In this document: positions 1 to 11,001 of the stretch, piece by piece | How positions within the stretch are numbered: position 1 is the first letter of the stretch | Layout of the letters: each line of letters begins with the position of its first letter | Assembly (NCBI GenBank): GCA_921293015.1 | Contig: OV121086.1 | Coordinates: 39,263,402 to 39,327,401 of the forward strand | From: Phorcus lineatus | Lineage: Eukaryota > Mollusca > Gastropoda > Trochida > Trochidae | Length of the DNA: 64,000 bases | Direction of reading: 5' to 3' | Made by a program: the position numbers and the translations under genes | Notes under the pieces: generated by a model | What the model was told of the DNA's origin: nothing | What the model saw: only the letters and a program-made list of their open reading frames with translations | Databases searched by the model: none

Positions 1-239
1 GATTGTACAATAAAACGGAAAGGTATTTGGCACAGTTTATTCTCTCAACTCGTTATTGAAATATCGAAAATTAGACTATGGACAGCTAATAGGAAACTAT
101 ACCGGGTAGAAAAGCAGGTGTTAGTTATAATATAAAAGACCATAACGAAATCAGGGATAATTGAGTAAATGACGAGGTTAATGGGGTTAAATAACATACT
201 GCACCTTTTAGTTTCATCATTCCAAAGATAGCAGAGCTT
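1..239. other. Left edge, no feature seen
   Basis: AT-rich sequence without an open frame, RNA gene or repeat that I can support. Confidence 0.5.
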
Positions 240-830
240 TGGATATAAACATTAAGGACACTATGACTTGATCAAGTCCAGTATTCCTATTAAAGTTGGT
301 TTAACTTTTCAATTTTTCAAACTTGAAAATAATTTCTCACTTACTCATACTTCTTCACAGTTGATTGAAAGATATTGATATCTTTCCTGGCCTACATAAA
401 ATATGTCATTGCATCACTTGGGTGCACATGAAAGGCTTTTGTGGCAAATACAGCTCTCATGTTTGGTAATTGCAAAAAAAACCTTTGATGTGGGAGATGT
501 TTGAAATATCACAAGTTCTCCTCAATAAAAGAAATGAGCCATATTCTATAACTTATATCAATCATCCTGACCGCAAAACTACATGATTCCTTTGAAGCTT
601 GGCAAGTGATTATCCTATAAAACTAACGACCCGAACTAAATACCATATTGAACAATTTGTCATTATAAAAATAACAGGATATTTCATTCCCTGATTGTTT
701 TTGTCTCCTTTTTTCAACCTTGACGGAAGTAAAATATTTGTTTAAAACATTTTCAAGGTAATTTACAAATAAGATTTTTATTGCAAAATCTATCAGATTC
801 TCTCTAAGCACACATTATTTGTTGAAATCA
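240..830 (+). repeat. Segmental-duplication block alpha, copy 1
   Basis: This stretch is diverged but alignable with about 18370-18900 and 24216-24615. Shared landmarks, in order, are GATCAAGTCCAGTATTCCT (copies 1 and 2), GATATTGATATCTTTC (copies 1 and 3), CTACATGATTCCTTTGAAGCTT (seen here and in copy 3, as two overlapping pieces) and the AACTAACGACCC / TTTCATTCCCT region. No long frame is conserved, so it is probably non-coding or a dead gene segment. The short minus-strand open frames inside it look random. Confidence 0.6.
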
Positions 831-1084
831 TAAATCATTAACTGCATTACCGAAATAGGAAAATATGGGATTTGATTATTGTATCTGTCGATATATAAAT
901 GACTATAATTTTTCCTATCCAGGATCGACCTATGTGCACTTTTGTTAAAGGATATATCTTTACAAATATTAAGTTTTTCTCTCTCAAAATTAGAGATGAT
1001 TAATGCATTTAACATATTGCTGTCACATTTATCAGTGCATACAAATAATTTTCTATTTTTTCATAATTCAAATGCGTTCTTTAA

Positions 1085-1400
1085 AGATAATTTGACATTG
1101 TACAACAGCATTGCACCTTCGAACCTCTCATTTAAATCTAACCCACGTTCTTCTTAACGTTGCAATTGGATTGATTTCCTACAAGCAACGCTGTTATCCC
1201 CGAAACATCAATTTCTTTTCGCCCAAGTTAGCCATTAGACAGACCCCCACTATCGTGCTGTTTTATTTTGCAATGGTAATGTTTTACCGGATGCAGGAAC
1301 AAAATTACTGCCTTGGAGAACTGCTTCCGGCTTTTGATATTCAGTACTCGATGGGGGTGATGCTAAATGCTGTTCACCTAAAATTGTCTTTTCAGCATAG
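1085..1400 (+). repeat. Segmental-duplication block beta, copy 1
   Basis: It aligns over about 300 bp with 25915-26260. Shared landmarks include CACCTTCGAACCTCTCA, TTTAGCCATTAGA, ACTGCCTTGGAGAA and GATGGGGGTGATGCTAAA. An open frame runs through it, but the other copy is not open in the same frame along its length, so I do not call a protein. Confidence 0.65.
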
Positions 1401-1849
1401 ATGAAAAGAACAGTAAACGTAGCTGAGAGATATTGGATTCGAATTTGCTTCCAAATTACTTCTGCTTAAAATTTACTTATACTATTATTACCACTATGAT
1501 TGATGTTTTTCAAACCTTTGTTTTTACTGTATCGATGTTCGACTCTTTTTCAAACAATCTATTTTTAAGATTAATATTTTTAATTAACATGAATTAATTA
1601 ATTTGAATCAAAAGATTGTGACTGGTGGTTTTCCTGATGCAACATTTTAAATATCATCAAGAAATCATGAATCGTAACATATATAGGATAAATGAAAGGT
1701 CTACATAACTGACATATTTTGACTAGACCTACAAGGTTTGAGACTTGGAGTGTTAGAAAAACTTGCAGCTATTACATACTATCACACCAGGGTCCTATTT
1801 CAGCTCAAACTTCAAAGGTGATGATGTAAAATGATCTACATTAATATAC

Positions 1850-2200
1850 ATTTCTTCTAGTTCAAAAGTAACATTAGCCGTTAATGAGTAGAGATTTGGG
1901 TTCTTTAGCAGTTTTATTCGCATGCGTGCAAATCAATGAGTCTGGACCCAATGCATCTTTCATGTTCTTCCGAGTCATTTCGTTAAAAAGCAAGACGTGG
2001 TTCAATCTTTATTACAGACGCGAACTTATTGACATATTAATACTTTCAGATGGAATGCCATTGCCTCATCACCTTTATAATAGTTGCCAAACCCTATTTG
2101 ATAATATCGGCAAAAAATCCCACAAACATTATTGGACTTTCTGTAAAAACGGAGCAGCCCATCCTTAAGTAATAAAAGAAAGATCACGTTTTGATGAGAA
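1850..2200 (+). repeat. Segmental-duplication block delta, copy 1 (possible gene relic)
   Basis: It aligns strongly with 26700-27050 and more weakly with 30440-30580. The best conserved part is about 1930-2060. Read forward it gives the peptide INESGPNASFMFFRV, which the 26.7-kb copy keeps exactly and the 30.4-kb copy keeps as I-N-x-S-G-P-N. An acceptor-like TTTATTACAG followed by ACGCGAACTTATTGAC is also conserved. The frame shifts between copies after about 2070. It may be an old exon of a duplicated gene that has decayed, or a conserved non-coding element. No protein family is recognised. Confidence 0.5.
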
Positions 2201-2519
2201 CATATTTATCAGAAACGTGAAAATAAACATTACCCTTTTTTTCGAACATATATATAAACTCATTATGATTTATTATTTTAAGTACCACTTACCACTTTAT
2301 TTAATCAATTGTAAACACATGATATTCAGCCGAAATGTTATGATTACAAGAACTTCAAATGTAGAATCATCAAAAGTCTACGAAGGTCTACAGAGGTCAT
2401 TTGAACTTTTTGACGTAAAATGGAATACGATTTGCTTACTTCCATTTCTCCCGCACCCTAAAATAAGAAAACATGCCTCGAAACGTTATGCACCTTGCAA
2501 GCCATGTCACGTGACACAT

Positions 2520-2720
2520 GCTTCTCAGTCTACCAACGTGATTTGTGGCTTCAGACTCCATCATGCGCTTTAAGAAATTTCAATGTCTCCAATAGCGATT
2601 TTGTACAAGGATAGATTTCTGTCTGTGATACGAATGTGCTCCAAATCAACAATCAAAGTCGTGATTGTATATCTGATAGGTGTTTTAGAAACTCATCCAA
2701 GTGGACCATTAATAAGAACT
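2520..2720 (+). repeat. Segmental-duplication block epsilon, copy 1
   Basis: It shares ordered words with 33318-33550 (CTAC-AA-GTGATTTGTGG, then CCAAATCAA, then CTGATAG-TGT) and, for the first part, with 27480-27560. At 33.3 kb the homologous DNA is intron sequence directly after a coding exon. Here no matching exon is visible upstream. Confidence 0.5.
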
Positions 2721-3419
2721 TTTTAAATGCTGTTATTTCGTAAGTGTTGTTTTAATTTAAAAAACCAGAAGATACACAAGCAAAATATTTTAAATAAGAT
2801 TAGAGCTAATGCTATTTACATATAAACTTGCCAACGACTCTCACTAAAAGTGGAAGTAACGGTTCTGCTGTGTGACATCATTACACAATAACTAAGACTG
2901 TGGGCTGAATCTTCATATTTAATTCCTTTAAATGGGTTTTTTTTAAAACGTCCCCTTTAAATTAATACAGCGCTACGTTCTATGGCTGTACGATAAGTGG
3001 CATGTCTTCAATAATTAGTTCCAGCACAACTATATTAAAGTCGGGTATTACTTTTTTTAAACTGATGGTCCAAAGCTATCTGTGTGGTTGACGCCTTCTA
3101 TCAAGCCTCTCATGTCACGTCATAATTTTTAAGTGAACACGATTAAAAGGAAAACAAATTGCAGAAAATTTCTACTGCAAACTGTTCAAGACACTTGGAC
3201 ATATTTGTTCTATGGTTATAATCTGTATTGCAGAAAACTGAAAACTTAATAAACATGTTTGTTTTTGCGTCTCATTAGCTGAACTGTAATATTTCAAATA
3301 CCTCTTTCTTTGAAAACCTTTAGGTGCATAATCTGGTTTAACATAATATCACTGCTTCAAATTGTTATACATGTAGTGTGTTATGTACATTTCTTCATTG
3401 AGTGATTATTTTGGCAATT
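2721..3419. other. Intergenic, nothing recognised
   Basis: AT-rich DNA with several TTTAAA runs. No supported gene, RNA or clear repeat. Confidence 0.5.
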
Positions 3420-4045
3420 AAAGTCACTGAATTATCACAACAAACTTACAATTACGATTCATAAACCTGATATTAAATCAAATTTAAAACATGTAAATGA
3501 GTCCATGATTATGAAAAACTATGTCGTCTTCGTTGTTTTTCAAGAAAGATGTGAACTAGAATTTGTCAGTGATATATTCCAGAAACCGACAATTACGTTA
3601 GTACTGCAGAAACTTCAGCACAACTTCTTGAAGGTATTCATTTATAAAATAATGTCAATTGGTGATTGATAATTAAGATGAGTTACATTTTGCAGACACC
3701 AAGATATTGCTAACAGCCACGAGTATTACCTTATTGGCAAGATGTGGCCAACAAGTATTCCGTTAATATCAACCTTTCATGTTTGAGGCAGCATGGTGGA
3801 ATTTATGTTATTGTTGATGAAAGTTATTATAAAGGACGATGTTTCAAACTTCTCTGTGACGACAATTTTCACTTTAAATATTGATATCAGCGTGATTAGT
3901 AGCATTGTGGCGCCCTTTAGAAACTGTTCAAGCCTTCTTATAATAGATACCGGTAACGAAAGGATGGGTCCAGATTCTATATATTTACAAATGAAAATGA
4001 CAATTACCACGAGTACGTATACATAGTTAAGATTTCACTTCTGAG
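3420..4045 (+). repeat. Segmental-duplication block zeta, copy 1 (empty site for the 12-bp array)
   Basis: It aligns with 28850-29379 plus 30061-30180. A well conserved core, about 3678-3770, has an acceptor-like TTACATTTTGCAG followed by a frame beginning DTKILLTATSITLLARCG. The 29.1-kb copy reads DIKMLLTATSINLMARCG, and both end at a TAA in the same place. Related cores are at 16850 and 23830. This copy has only a short AAAGGATGGGTCC at about 3959, where the 29.4-kb copy carries a 680-bp array of 12-bp units. The open frames on both strands at 3777-4026 are not kept in the other copy. Confidence 0.6.
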
Positions 4046-5149
4046 ACTGTAATGTCCAATGATAGAATCTCGAAATAAAAGAATAGAGCACGCGATACTG
4101 CTAAAGAAGTGAATAACTATAAGTGTCATAGAAGGTGTTATTTCATAAAAAAAAGAACTGGTAATATCTTTGATCTACAGAGAACCCAATATCTTTTCAT
4201 CTTCCTTTACAATACATCAGCATTTCAGCATTTCACTGATATGATATGAAATTATCAAATCAATTTTGGAATTGTTAATGATAAAACGGGAGCAAAATAC
4301 CTCAAAACTAACTGCAGTTGACTATAGCTAGTGTGACTACTAGTCTGCAACCATTATCACTTCTAAATACTACAACTACTCGTCCTTGGCAATACATTTC
4401 GTCAGATTTCATTTCGGGATTGAGAGAATGCAATATAGGCGCTCCTTGATTGATGATATGGAGTACTCAGTTTACTATCTATCAGACGCAGACATCCAAA
4501 AGCTGCTTTCTCTTGAAGGAACTTGTCACATATTCTCCTAGCTCCTGTCTCTCTCCGGGATTTTATTGACTGAAGTATGTCTGAGACCAGAAAATTACGA
4601 TGCAGAAGAAGAAGAAGAAAATTATTTTATTAATGTGTCACCACATGTACAGTACACAAATGACAATGTTGTTCATATATTAAGATGAAGTACACGAGCC
4701 GGCCACCGAAGGCCTATGAGACACATAAAATCAATAAAATACATAATACATTAATGATGCATAACAATAAAAGATTAAAAAGTGACAATGTTTTTTTAGA
4801 GATAAAACCTAGTGTATGCTAACATTGATATGGCTGAACTATTGATGGCTAAACTAAAAATACTTTATTTTCAAAGCAGTATATTAGCCACCAAAGCAGT
4901 CACACCTTTGATAACTTATATATACCTGAAAATTTAAGGATATTATTTTCGAATAACAATTCGATAGAAGTAGTAAATTTAAATGAGTTCGTCATTTGAA
5001 AGAGCCTCTTGTCAGGGAAATAATTTCAAGTCTTATTTTGAATATAGGAAACATTTGGAAATGTTTTATGAATATTTAAAATAATTGTTGTAAATTAACA
5101 TGTATAAGAACTGATAAAACGTAAATTAAAGGGAAATTTACACGTTTCC
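4046..5149. other. Intergenic with a possible retroposon tail
   Basis: No gene is seen. At 4605-4760 a GAAGAAGAAG run is followed by a compact GC-richer patch (GAGCCGGCCACCGAAGGCC at about 4696) and then A/T-rich DNA. This resembles the 3' end of a non-LTR retroposon or another short repeat, but I cannot assign it. Confidence 0.25.
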
Positions 5150-5650
5150 CAATAACAGGATTTATTTCTATCATATTCAAGCACTAGCGCACGCAAATAT
5201 TTCTTTAACACAACAAATACACAGATTGTGCGTATCTCTCGATATTTCTTAGGATACTCTTAACGATAAGTTAATCAACAACGAAAGTTATTTAGCAAAT
5301 ATGTTCAAAATCAGGTTATAAAGTTGACTGGAAGTAATATTGTTACGTTCCATGAAATCTGAATGAACTATCGGAACTATAGGAAATATTCTTATTTTGC
5401 TTACAGCCAGAAAAGAGCGAACGTATGGTTAATCAAATAGCAATGCTAGTACTATGTTTATGAAATCGGTTAAGTTCAAACGTTTCTCAGATTTTCATCT
5501 TTTGTTCTTAATTCAGAGTTTAAGTAATGGTTGGACACAATACTCGTTCAGGCGTTTAATTTTTTTATATATTTTTTCTATTTTGTGCACAGCTAACCAT
5601 ATAATTATTAAAACTCAAAGCCGACGTCGGTCTTTTCATTGATACCACTA
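5150..5650 (+). repeat. Segmental-duplication block gamma, copy 1
   Basis: It aligns with 24890-25440. Landmarks are TCTCGATATT, AAGTTATTTA-CAAATAT, a GGAAATATTC-ATTTT stretch, TCAGTTCAGAGTTTA/TTCAGAGTTTAAG, and TTTTGTGCACAGCTAACCATA-ATT followed by AGCCGAC-GCGG/TCGG. In the 24-25 kb copy gamma lies between alpha and beta. Here it lies after zeta, so it may be the start of a further, largely lost unit. Confidence 0.55.
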
Positions 5651-6061
5651 ATGAACAGTACCCTCTCAGCATTCCATCTATGTGAACACCCGTGAAGCTT
5701 TTCAGGAAAATTTTAATCTAAATGAGTCTTTTCTTTTGTTAGAATGGTACTCACTCATTTAATTCGATTACCATGGTACTCTTAGACTACCAAGACGATA
5801 AATTTATCCAGGAGGCATATTTTTTTCAAATTAACCAAAAAAGACAACACTGTCGATAGATCCGCCGAAATAGGCTTATGTTAATCTAAATGCATGGTAT
5901 TAGGGAAATTGTATAATTAAATAATTGTTGTATTCGAAGATCATTTTTACGAGTCATATCGGTTCATAAGGGACGACTAGTTAACCGAAATACTAGAAAT
6001 TGTGCCATAAATGATCGAAACTACAACGTTCATAATAATAAATAAAAATAATATCTATATA
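5651..6061. other. Intergenic, nothing recognised
   Basis: AT-rich DNA without a supported gene or repeat. Confidence 0.5.
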
Positions 6062-6335
6062 TAATAAATGGGTACTTATTATGCGTCCATCCAAGGATGC
6101 TCAAAGCGCTACACATTTATTACCCTGAAGGAATTGTACTTTCGATGAAGCTACCAAGCGCTTCGCGCGACCTATATGCTCCATACATCCCGTATCCAGG
6201 TACCCAATTGTACAGGTGGGTGGACACACCACAGTGTAAAGCCCAGGTCACAAATGTCTGGTATCAACACCTGGATTGGAACACGGGCCATATGCGTGAG
6301 AGGCCAGCGCGCTGACCACTACACCACCGTGCTCC
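6062..6335 (-). repeat. tRNA-derived SINE-like repeat
   Basis: Read on the minus strand, it begins near 6335 with a tRNA-like head. This has an A-box-like TGGTGTAGTGGTCAGCGCGC (6307-6326), then GTTCCAATCC (6272-6281), which resembles a B box. A body follows with the word GGTACC and an A/T-rich tail toward 6062. The body shares the plus-strand words ATGCTCAA-GCGCT, ATTATTACC/TTATTACCCT and CCAGGTACCCAATT with 31745-32105, which supports a dispersed family. The tRNA part is too degraded to be a gene. I cannot name the SINE family. Confidence 0.65.
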
Positions 6336-7400
6336 TAAATCAATCATAATCCCATACATAACATATATTGTAGGATATGGAACAGGGAGATGAAGTTACA
6401 TCCCATTATCGTCTATAAGCAGCGATATAATGAAGATTTGTTTCAGGCACAATACCTCACAATCACGGTAAGCGCATTTCATATATATGCGTATGTACAA
6501 TACACAAGAATATATGAAGCAATTGAAGAATTGAACTTTTGAAGTTTCATGATCATTCTTGGTATTAGACTGTCAATTGCTCTCAGACAGAATGCAAGAA
6601 TGGTTCAATATTGTTGCTGTAAATTCTTAAAGGGGCAGTAGCACTGTTTTAGATAGATAAACTGCTATAATGAAAAGGATATTAAATGTATACAGTTGCA
6701 ATACAATGTTTTTAAATCAAAAGAAGAAGTTCGAAAATGAACATACCATATACAGTTAAGCTATGAAAATCCAATTTCCTACCCCAAATGATTAAAACAA
6801 ATTCACAAAAAAGTGTCCGACTGTAACTTGTTAATGCTTGATATTTGATAATCTATTGACGAATGCGCTGGTTAAGTTAAGAGACGATTGACCCTCTGGA
6901 GATGTTACATTTGGCATATACTAATGTTTATTTGGGAAAACTTGAAGAAACAAAATATTCAAAAAACGTGCTATTGCAATTTAATTAGGTAAATATAAAA
7001 CAGAAACCTATTTTAAGCAGGCACATATTGTACACCGGCTTGTAATTTATGTCTACATTTCTATTTAAACTTCGTAACTATATCTGGATGCAATTTAATT
7101 TACAATAAATATTTCCCATGTTGTACATGTCAATATTGGTAGGAAAGGCAAGATGTGGCATATAGATTTGCATGTACAACTATTTATAGTCTTTTATTTG
7201 ATCACGAATTTATCATTACAGTTGCATAATGCCAAATAAAATATTGAAATGATAATAAAGAAACATTGGTAATAAAGAAACACGACTATCATCACAAGCC
7301 ATCCCAAAATTGTTGACTTAAACAAATATAAGAGGAGAGAGAAAAGCCCCGATAACGTGCTAATTACTGATTAAAGTAATCACGGCGAACGTTTTCACTA
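6336..7400. other. Intergenic, nothing recognised
   Basis: AT-rich DNA with short open frames only. No supported feature. Confidence 0.5.
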
Positions 7401-7411
7401 CGGAAATCTCA

Positions 7412-7428
7412 AGGTCACGACCAGGTCA
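7412..7428 (+). promoter_or_regulatory. Direct repeat of AGGTCA, spacing 5 (DR5)
   Basis: The sequence is AGGTCA-CGACC-AGGTCA, a perfect DR5 arrangement. In animals DR5 is the classical binding site of RAR/RXR heterodimers. Two more DR5-type pairs occur in this window at 36502 and 39794, in a dispersed repeat. Activity is not implied by the motif alone. Confidence 0.4.
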
Positions 7429-7660
7429 AGATGTCCTGAGTAGAGAAGACTTGATGTCATCTCATTCGCTACAAGGTTAGGGTTGTGTTAAGGGGTTAAC
7501 ACGTGGAGGAAGAAGTAGTTGCCAATTAAGGGATGATTACCGTAGGGTCAGACAGAAAGACAGTCCCTGGCATTCATAGAAGCCATATTGCTGAAGCTGT
7601 AAAATAATGTTGCATATTCTACAAATGACAATGCAAATGCTGGCTAAGTTTTTTTTCTCT

Positions 7661-7672
7661 CGGTCATGACCT
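7661..7672. promoter_or_regulatory. Palindromic GGTCATGACC, inverted repeat spacing 0
   Basis: CGGTCATGACCT is one base off the idealised palindromic hormone-response element. It sits in the second half of the local duplication whose first half carries the DR5 at 7412. Short motif; chance cannot be excluded. Confidence 0.25.
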
Positions 7673-7860
7673 GGGTGTTAGGCTCTGTGGAGACACAGAA
7701 GAAGTCGTCTCACTTGCAACAAGCATACAGTGAGAGTAACGTTGATGGGTTATGTCATGGCAAAAACAGTTGTTTACGATAAACAAGAAATCAGTCATTT
7801 GTATTCATGAAGGCCATATTGCTAAAGTTGCGAGCATTTAATGTTGCATTTATTAAATTG

Positions 7861-8499
7861 TTATGTTACAATGTTCAACACATGTTTATTCTGACTCAAA
7901 GATATTGTACCATGTTTTTGAGTAGGTTAGATTAGAATGCTTTAATATAATACAGAAATGAAAATTACCCGGTAAATATCAATGATTCGTAATGAGTCAT
8001 GCAGACGAAAAATTAATAAGCATATGATTGTTTTAAATAGTTTATAGTAAGGTCAGCAACTTCTTCAAAATACGTTTTAGGAGCGTTATAAAAAAAATTG
8101 ATGTATGAAGATACGATTCCGAGGTAGTAAACTTTGAAAATAAACAGATAATATGTCCTGCAACACCATGACTTACATGTAGTTTGCTTTGATATTATTT
8201 AAATCCATTGTTTCGAGCTGCTAGTTTTTCCAAGGTTATCTTATTCTTATTTAAACAAAATTTCCATCTATGAATAATTTCACACTTTCATCACATAACC
8301 AATATATTCAAATCTAGAAAGACTTTGTACAAAATAATTATTTTCAATTATCGTTCCTTCTTGTACCCATTCGTAAATAACGTCAATCTATAAGAAAAGA
8401 TATAATTTCTTTTAGAAATATTGATGTTACTGAAACAAATTTACTTTCAATGAAGATGTTTTTATGACATTTCATCCAGTGATCTCTCGGTTGTTGCTT
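7861..8499. other. Intergenic, nothing recognised
   Basis: AT-rich DNA without a supported gene. Confidence 0.5.
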
Positions 8500-8693
8500 T
8501 CATCTTGAAGGAACCATGTATTCCGGTTTTTTTTTTATCCTAATGTCATTTGTCAACGTCAGAGATGCTACATCTTTTACATCGGCGTCGACAGGACGTC
8601 CATCATTCTCCCGATCTTTTTGTGATGAAATCCTTATTTCCTCATCGGAGCCGAAAATATGCTTTGTGTTGTTGTAGTAATTTGAATGCAAAT
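8500..8693 (-). CDS. Possible terminal exon of an unknown hydrophilic protein
   Basis: On the minus strand an acceptor-like AATTGAATTTAG is followed by an open frame. It reads DLHSNYYNNTK, then HIFGSDEEIRISSQKDRE, then a stretch rich in Asp, Lys and Arg, and stops at 8500 after EYMVPSR. The composition is charged, unlike the Phe/Leu/Ile-rich random frames elsewhere in this AT-rich DNA, and that is the main reason for listing it. There is no ATG at its start and no partner exon is seen. No family is recognised. It could be chance. Confidence 0.2.
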
Positions 8694-8703
8694 CTAAATT
8701 CAA

Positions 8704-9900
8704 TTTTAAAGTGTAGATTGATTTTTGTGTTACAATATAAACATAGATTTGGGTCTCTGCTATTTTGTTTTAAATATGTACAAATGCATCCGTTGTTAAG
8801 GTAATTACAAGGATCAATAGAAAGGCAGAGTATTTTCAATTGAATTAGTACTAATGAATTAGATTTCTTTTGTAGGAAGTGTCGTGTGACAAAGCTATCC
8901 TAAGGGTTGATAATGAAGTAGAGATAATAAAGATTTAAAAGTTAATTGTACGTATTCTTTTGAATATGAGAACGGAGATATAAGATAACTCCAAATTGAC
9001 TACCAAATTGAAGTCTTAATGATTCAAAATGTAGTGGAAGACAAAGGTCACCAATGTTTTAATTTGAATGCTGATGATGCACGATTAGCAAAACACAAAA
9101 ATGCTAGGAGTGATAATGGCCCTAATGAAGGGCGGAGCTGGTAACACCTTAAGCGAAAAATAATTTAAATGAAAAATTACAACATGAATTTTGTAATCAA
9201 ATTTGAAAACTGAAGATAATTACGTCTTTCCATTGTTCAACTTTCAGATCTATGAAAACGAATGTTATCATTGAATAGAAGGACTCCAGTATGAGAATAG
9301 AGCAATGATTCACATATGAAAAGCTTCATGGAATGTGTAATATTTCATTCATTCTACTTTCACTATCTTTATTAGCTGTTTACATCTTGTGATTCTCTGA
9401 ATCAAAATGTTAGAAATACAAAAAAGGTTTCGTCTCCTGAAGAGCAATGAAAGCACTCTGCTTGTTTACAGTTTACAGTTGTTTACAAGATCCATAAATA
9501 TTCAATATCTGCTAAACAAAACATGCTTTCAAATGGTTATAAACAGGTAAATTGCGATTTCAATATAGTGCAAACTTTTGACAGGATCTCAAATATTTTC
9601 ACCAATGGTTTGTCAAATTATTCAGCATTGAAAATACACGGCAGACAGCAAATTAATTCAAAGAAATATGTTAGTAGAAACTCCTTTTTGCATAACAGGC
9701 ACACCCAAACATTGATTTTGTTATCATAATACACTAAGATATGACATGAAGATCAAAGCAGAATCGTTGGCAACTTAGTTGAGTCCTCGCTATAATGAGT
9801 TTAATGAGTTCACATTATAAACATATATTTTATGCCATGGGACCATATTTGTCCTCTGAGGAAATATTATTCTCGAAACTTGTAACTTCATCTTATGTCC
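8704..9900. other. Intergenic, nothing recognised
   Basis: Only short AT-driven open frames. No supported feature. Confidence 0.5.
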
Positions 9901-9956
9901 TAAGTATCTTGACACATTATCTGTTTTTATAGACCCGACGAGAGTCATATTCACCG

Positions 9957-10290
9957 ATGACAGGCACTGAAAGAATTCACCTGTCCATACTTGTTTTCAT
10001 CATGTTTCGAATAGAAACCGAGAGCAATGGAGGTTTATTTGGTCTCAATGTTGATGACGACGAGCATATTATTCCATCACAACAAAAGCAAGACGTCACA
10101 AAACAATGTCTATTGTATCTTCTGAAGAATCGTCTTTCAGATTCCCTGCAGATTTCCCGTAGCTTCTGCTATTTCTCATTTACAACCAATGCTTGAAAAC
10201 ACCGTTTTCAGTTTTAACGACTTTGAAGTGCATATTCCCAGCCGCAAAGGCAACAAGACAGAGACAAACGACTCTGCAGATACGTAAGGA
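9957..10290 (+). other. Weak coding-like stretch
   Basis: An ATG frame at 9957-10196 encodes 79 residues with an acidic segment (FGLNVDDDEHIIPSQQK). Just downstream an acceptor-like CCGTTTTCAG (about 10201-10210) precedes a frame beginning FNDFEVHIPSRKGNK. That frame ends at a good donor-like AC|GTAAGG near 10284. Base composition is more balanced than in the flanks. Two frames are open over the second part, so the coding reading is not secure. Confidence 0.2.
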
Positions 10291-10299
10291 AGGCGGTGG

Positions 10300-10865
10300 T
10301 TAATAGAAAATGGTTTTAAACTATTGTGAAGGAATGTGTTTCCTCCGAGATGCGCAGAGCTGTACAGACAAAACTGTTTGACTAGACAAAAGTGCCCTTA
10401 TAATAGACGAGCATTTGGTGTTCATTATAAAGCCGAATTCCATATCTATATGTGATAAATTATAATTCACCATAAGAATCTTAAAAATTATGATTTAAGA
10501 TAGAAGTATACTTTTTGAGTGTTTATTTCTAAAGAAAGCTTCTACTTAACATTGTAGTTCACTGAACTTAGGAAAAACCTTACATGTATGTTGATTAAAA
10601 CATATTCTTGATTAAATGGATATTATTCATTATTTTAGATTTAAGGTCTGAAGCCGTTCGCGGCATGACTTTACGAACAAATAATCTTCAAAGCATTCTT
10701 TGATCTGCAACATTATCTATCACTTAGTATATACCCCATAGTGGATCTTGTAAGCCCTCAAAATGTCTGTTATGGTTTTATGGTTTAAGAGATTCACATT
10801 CTCAATATAACGAAGGAAAGTTAACCTGCCATCCCCCTCACGAGTTGGTTATTGTTTATTTTACC
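10300..10865. repeat. Intergenic; part is a diverged repeat
   Basis: The segment about 10685-10790 (CATTCTTTGATC, TATCACTTA-TATA, CCC-TAGTG) resembles 27755-27840. A related GGTCCC-GAAG-ATTCTTTGATCAG word also occurs at 27176. No gene is seen. Confidence 0.35.
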
Positions 10866-10880
10866 GATATGTTTTTTTAA

Positions 10881-10913
10881 GTAGTAGTAGCAGTAGTGGA
10901 GTAAAAGCAGCAC

Positions 10914-10975
<62 letters not shown>

Positions 10976-10999
10976 ATAAAAGTATGTATGTATGTATGT
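10881..10999 (+). repeat. AGT trinucleotide microsatellite with a short TATG run
   Basis: An AGT/GTA run lies at about 10881-10974, nearly pure from about 10912, and is followed by four to five TATG units at about 10983-11001. This is a simple repeat with no coding context. Confidence 0.95.
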
Positions 11000-11001
11000 A
11001 T

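Larger units (their letters stand above)
7405..7860 (+). repeat. Local duplication, two diverged copies
   Basis: The interval 7405-7620 is echoed at 7655-7860. Both halves contain a receptor-type GGTCA motif near the start. Both also have ATTCAT-GAAG/AGCCATATTGCT-AAG (7571-7597 and 7802-7827) followed by ATGTTGCAT. No protein is encoded. Confidence 0.45.

Noticed and set aside
3777-4026. 77-codon frames open on both strands
   Set aside because: The duplicate at 29.2-29.4 kb has stops in both frames, so neither is maintained.
6062-6335. A tRNA gene on the minus strand
   Set aside because: A-box and B-box words are present, but the cloverleaf is not intact and a long non-tRNA body follows. 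It is a SINE-like repeat.
10881-10999. CRISPR-like or other spaced repeat array
   Set aside because: It is a simple trinucleotide microsatellite without spacers. The 12-bp and 18-bp arrays likewise have no unique spacers, and the genome is eukaryotic.
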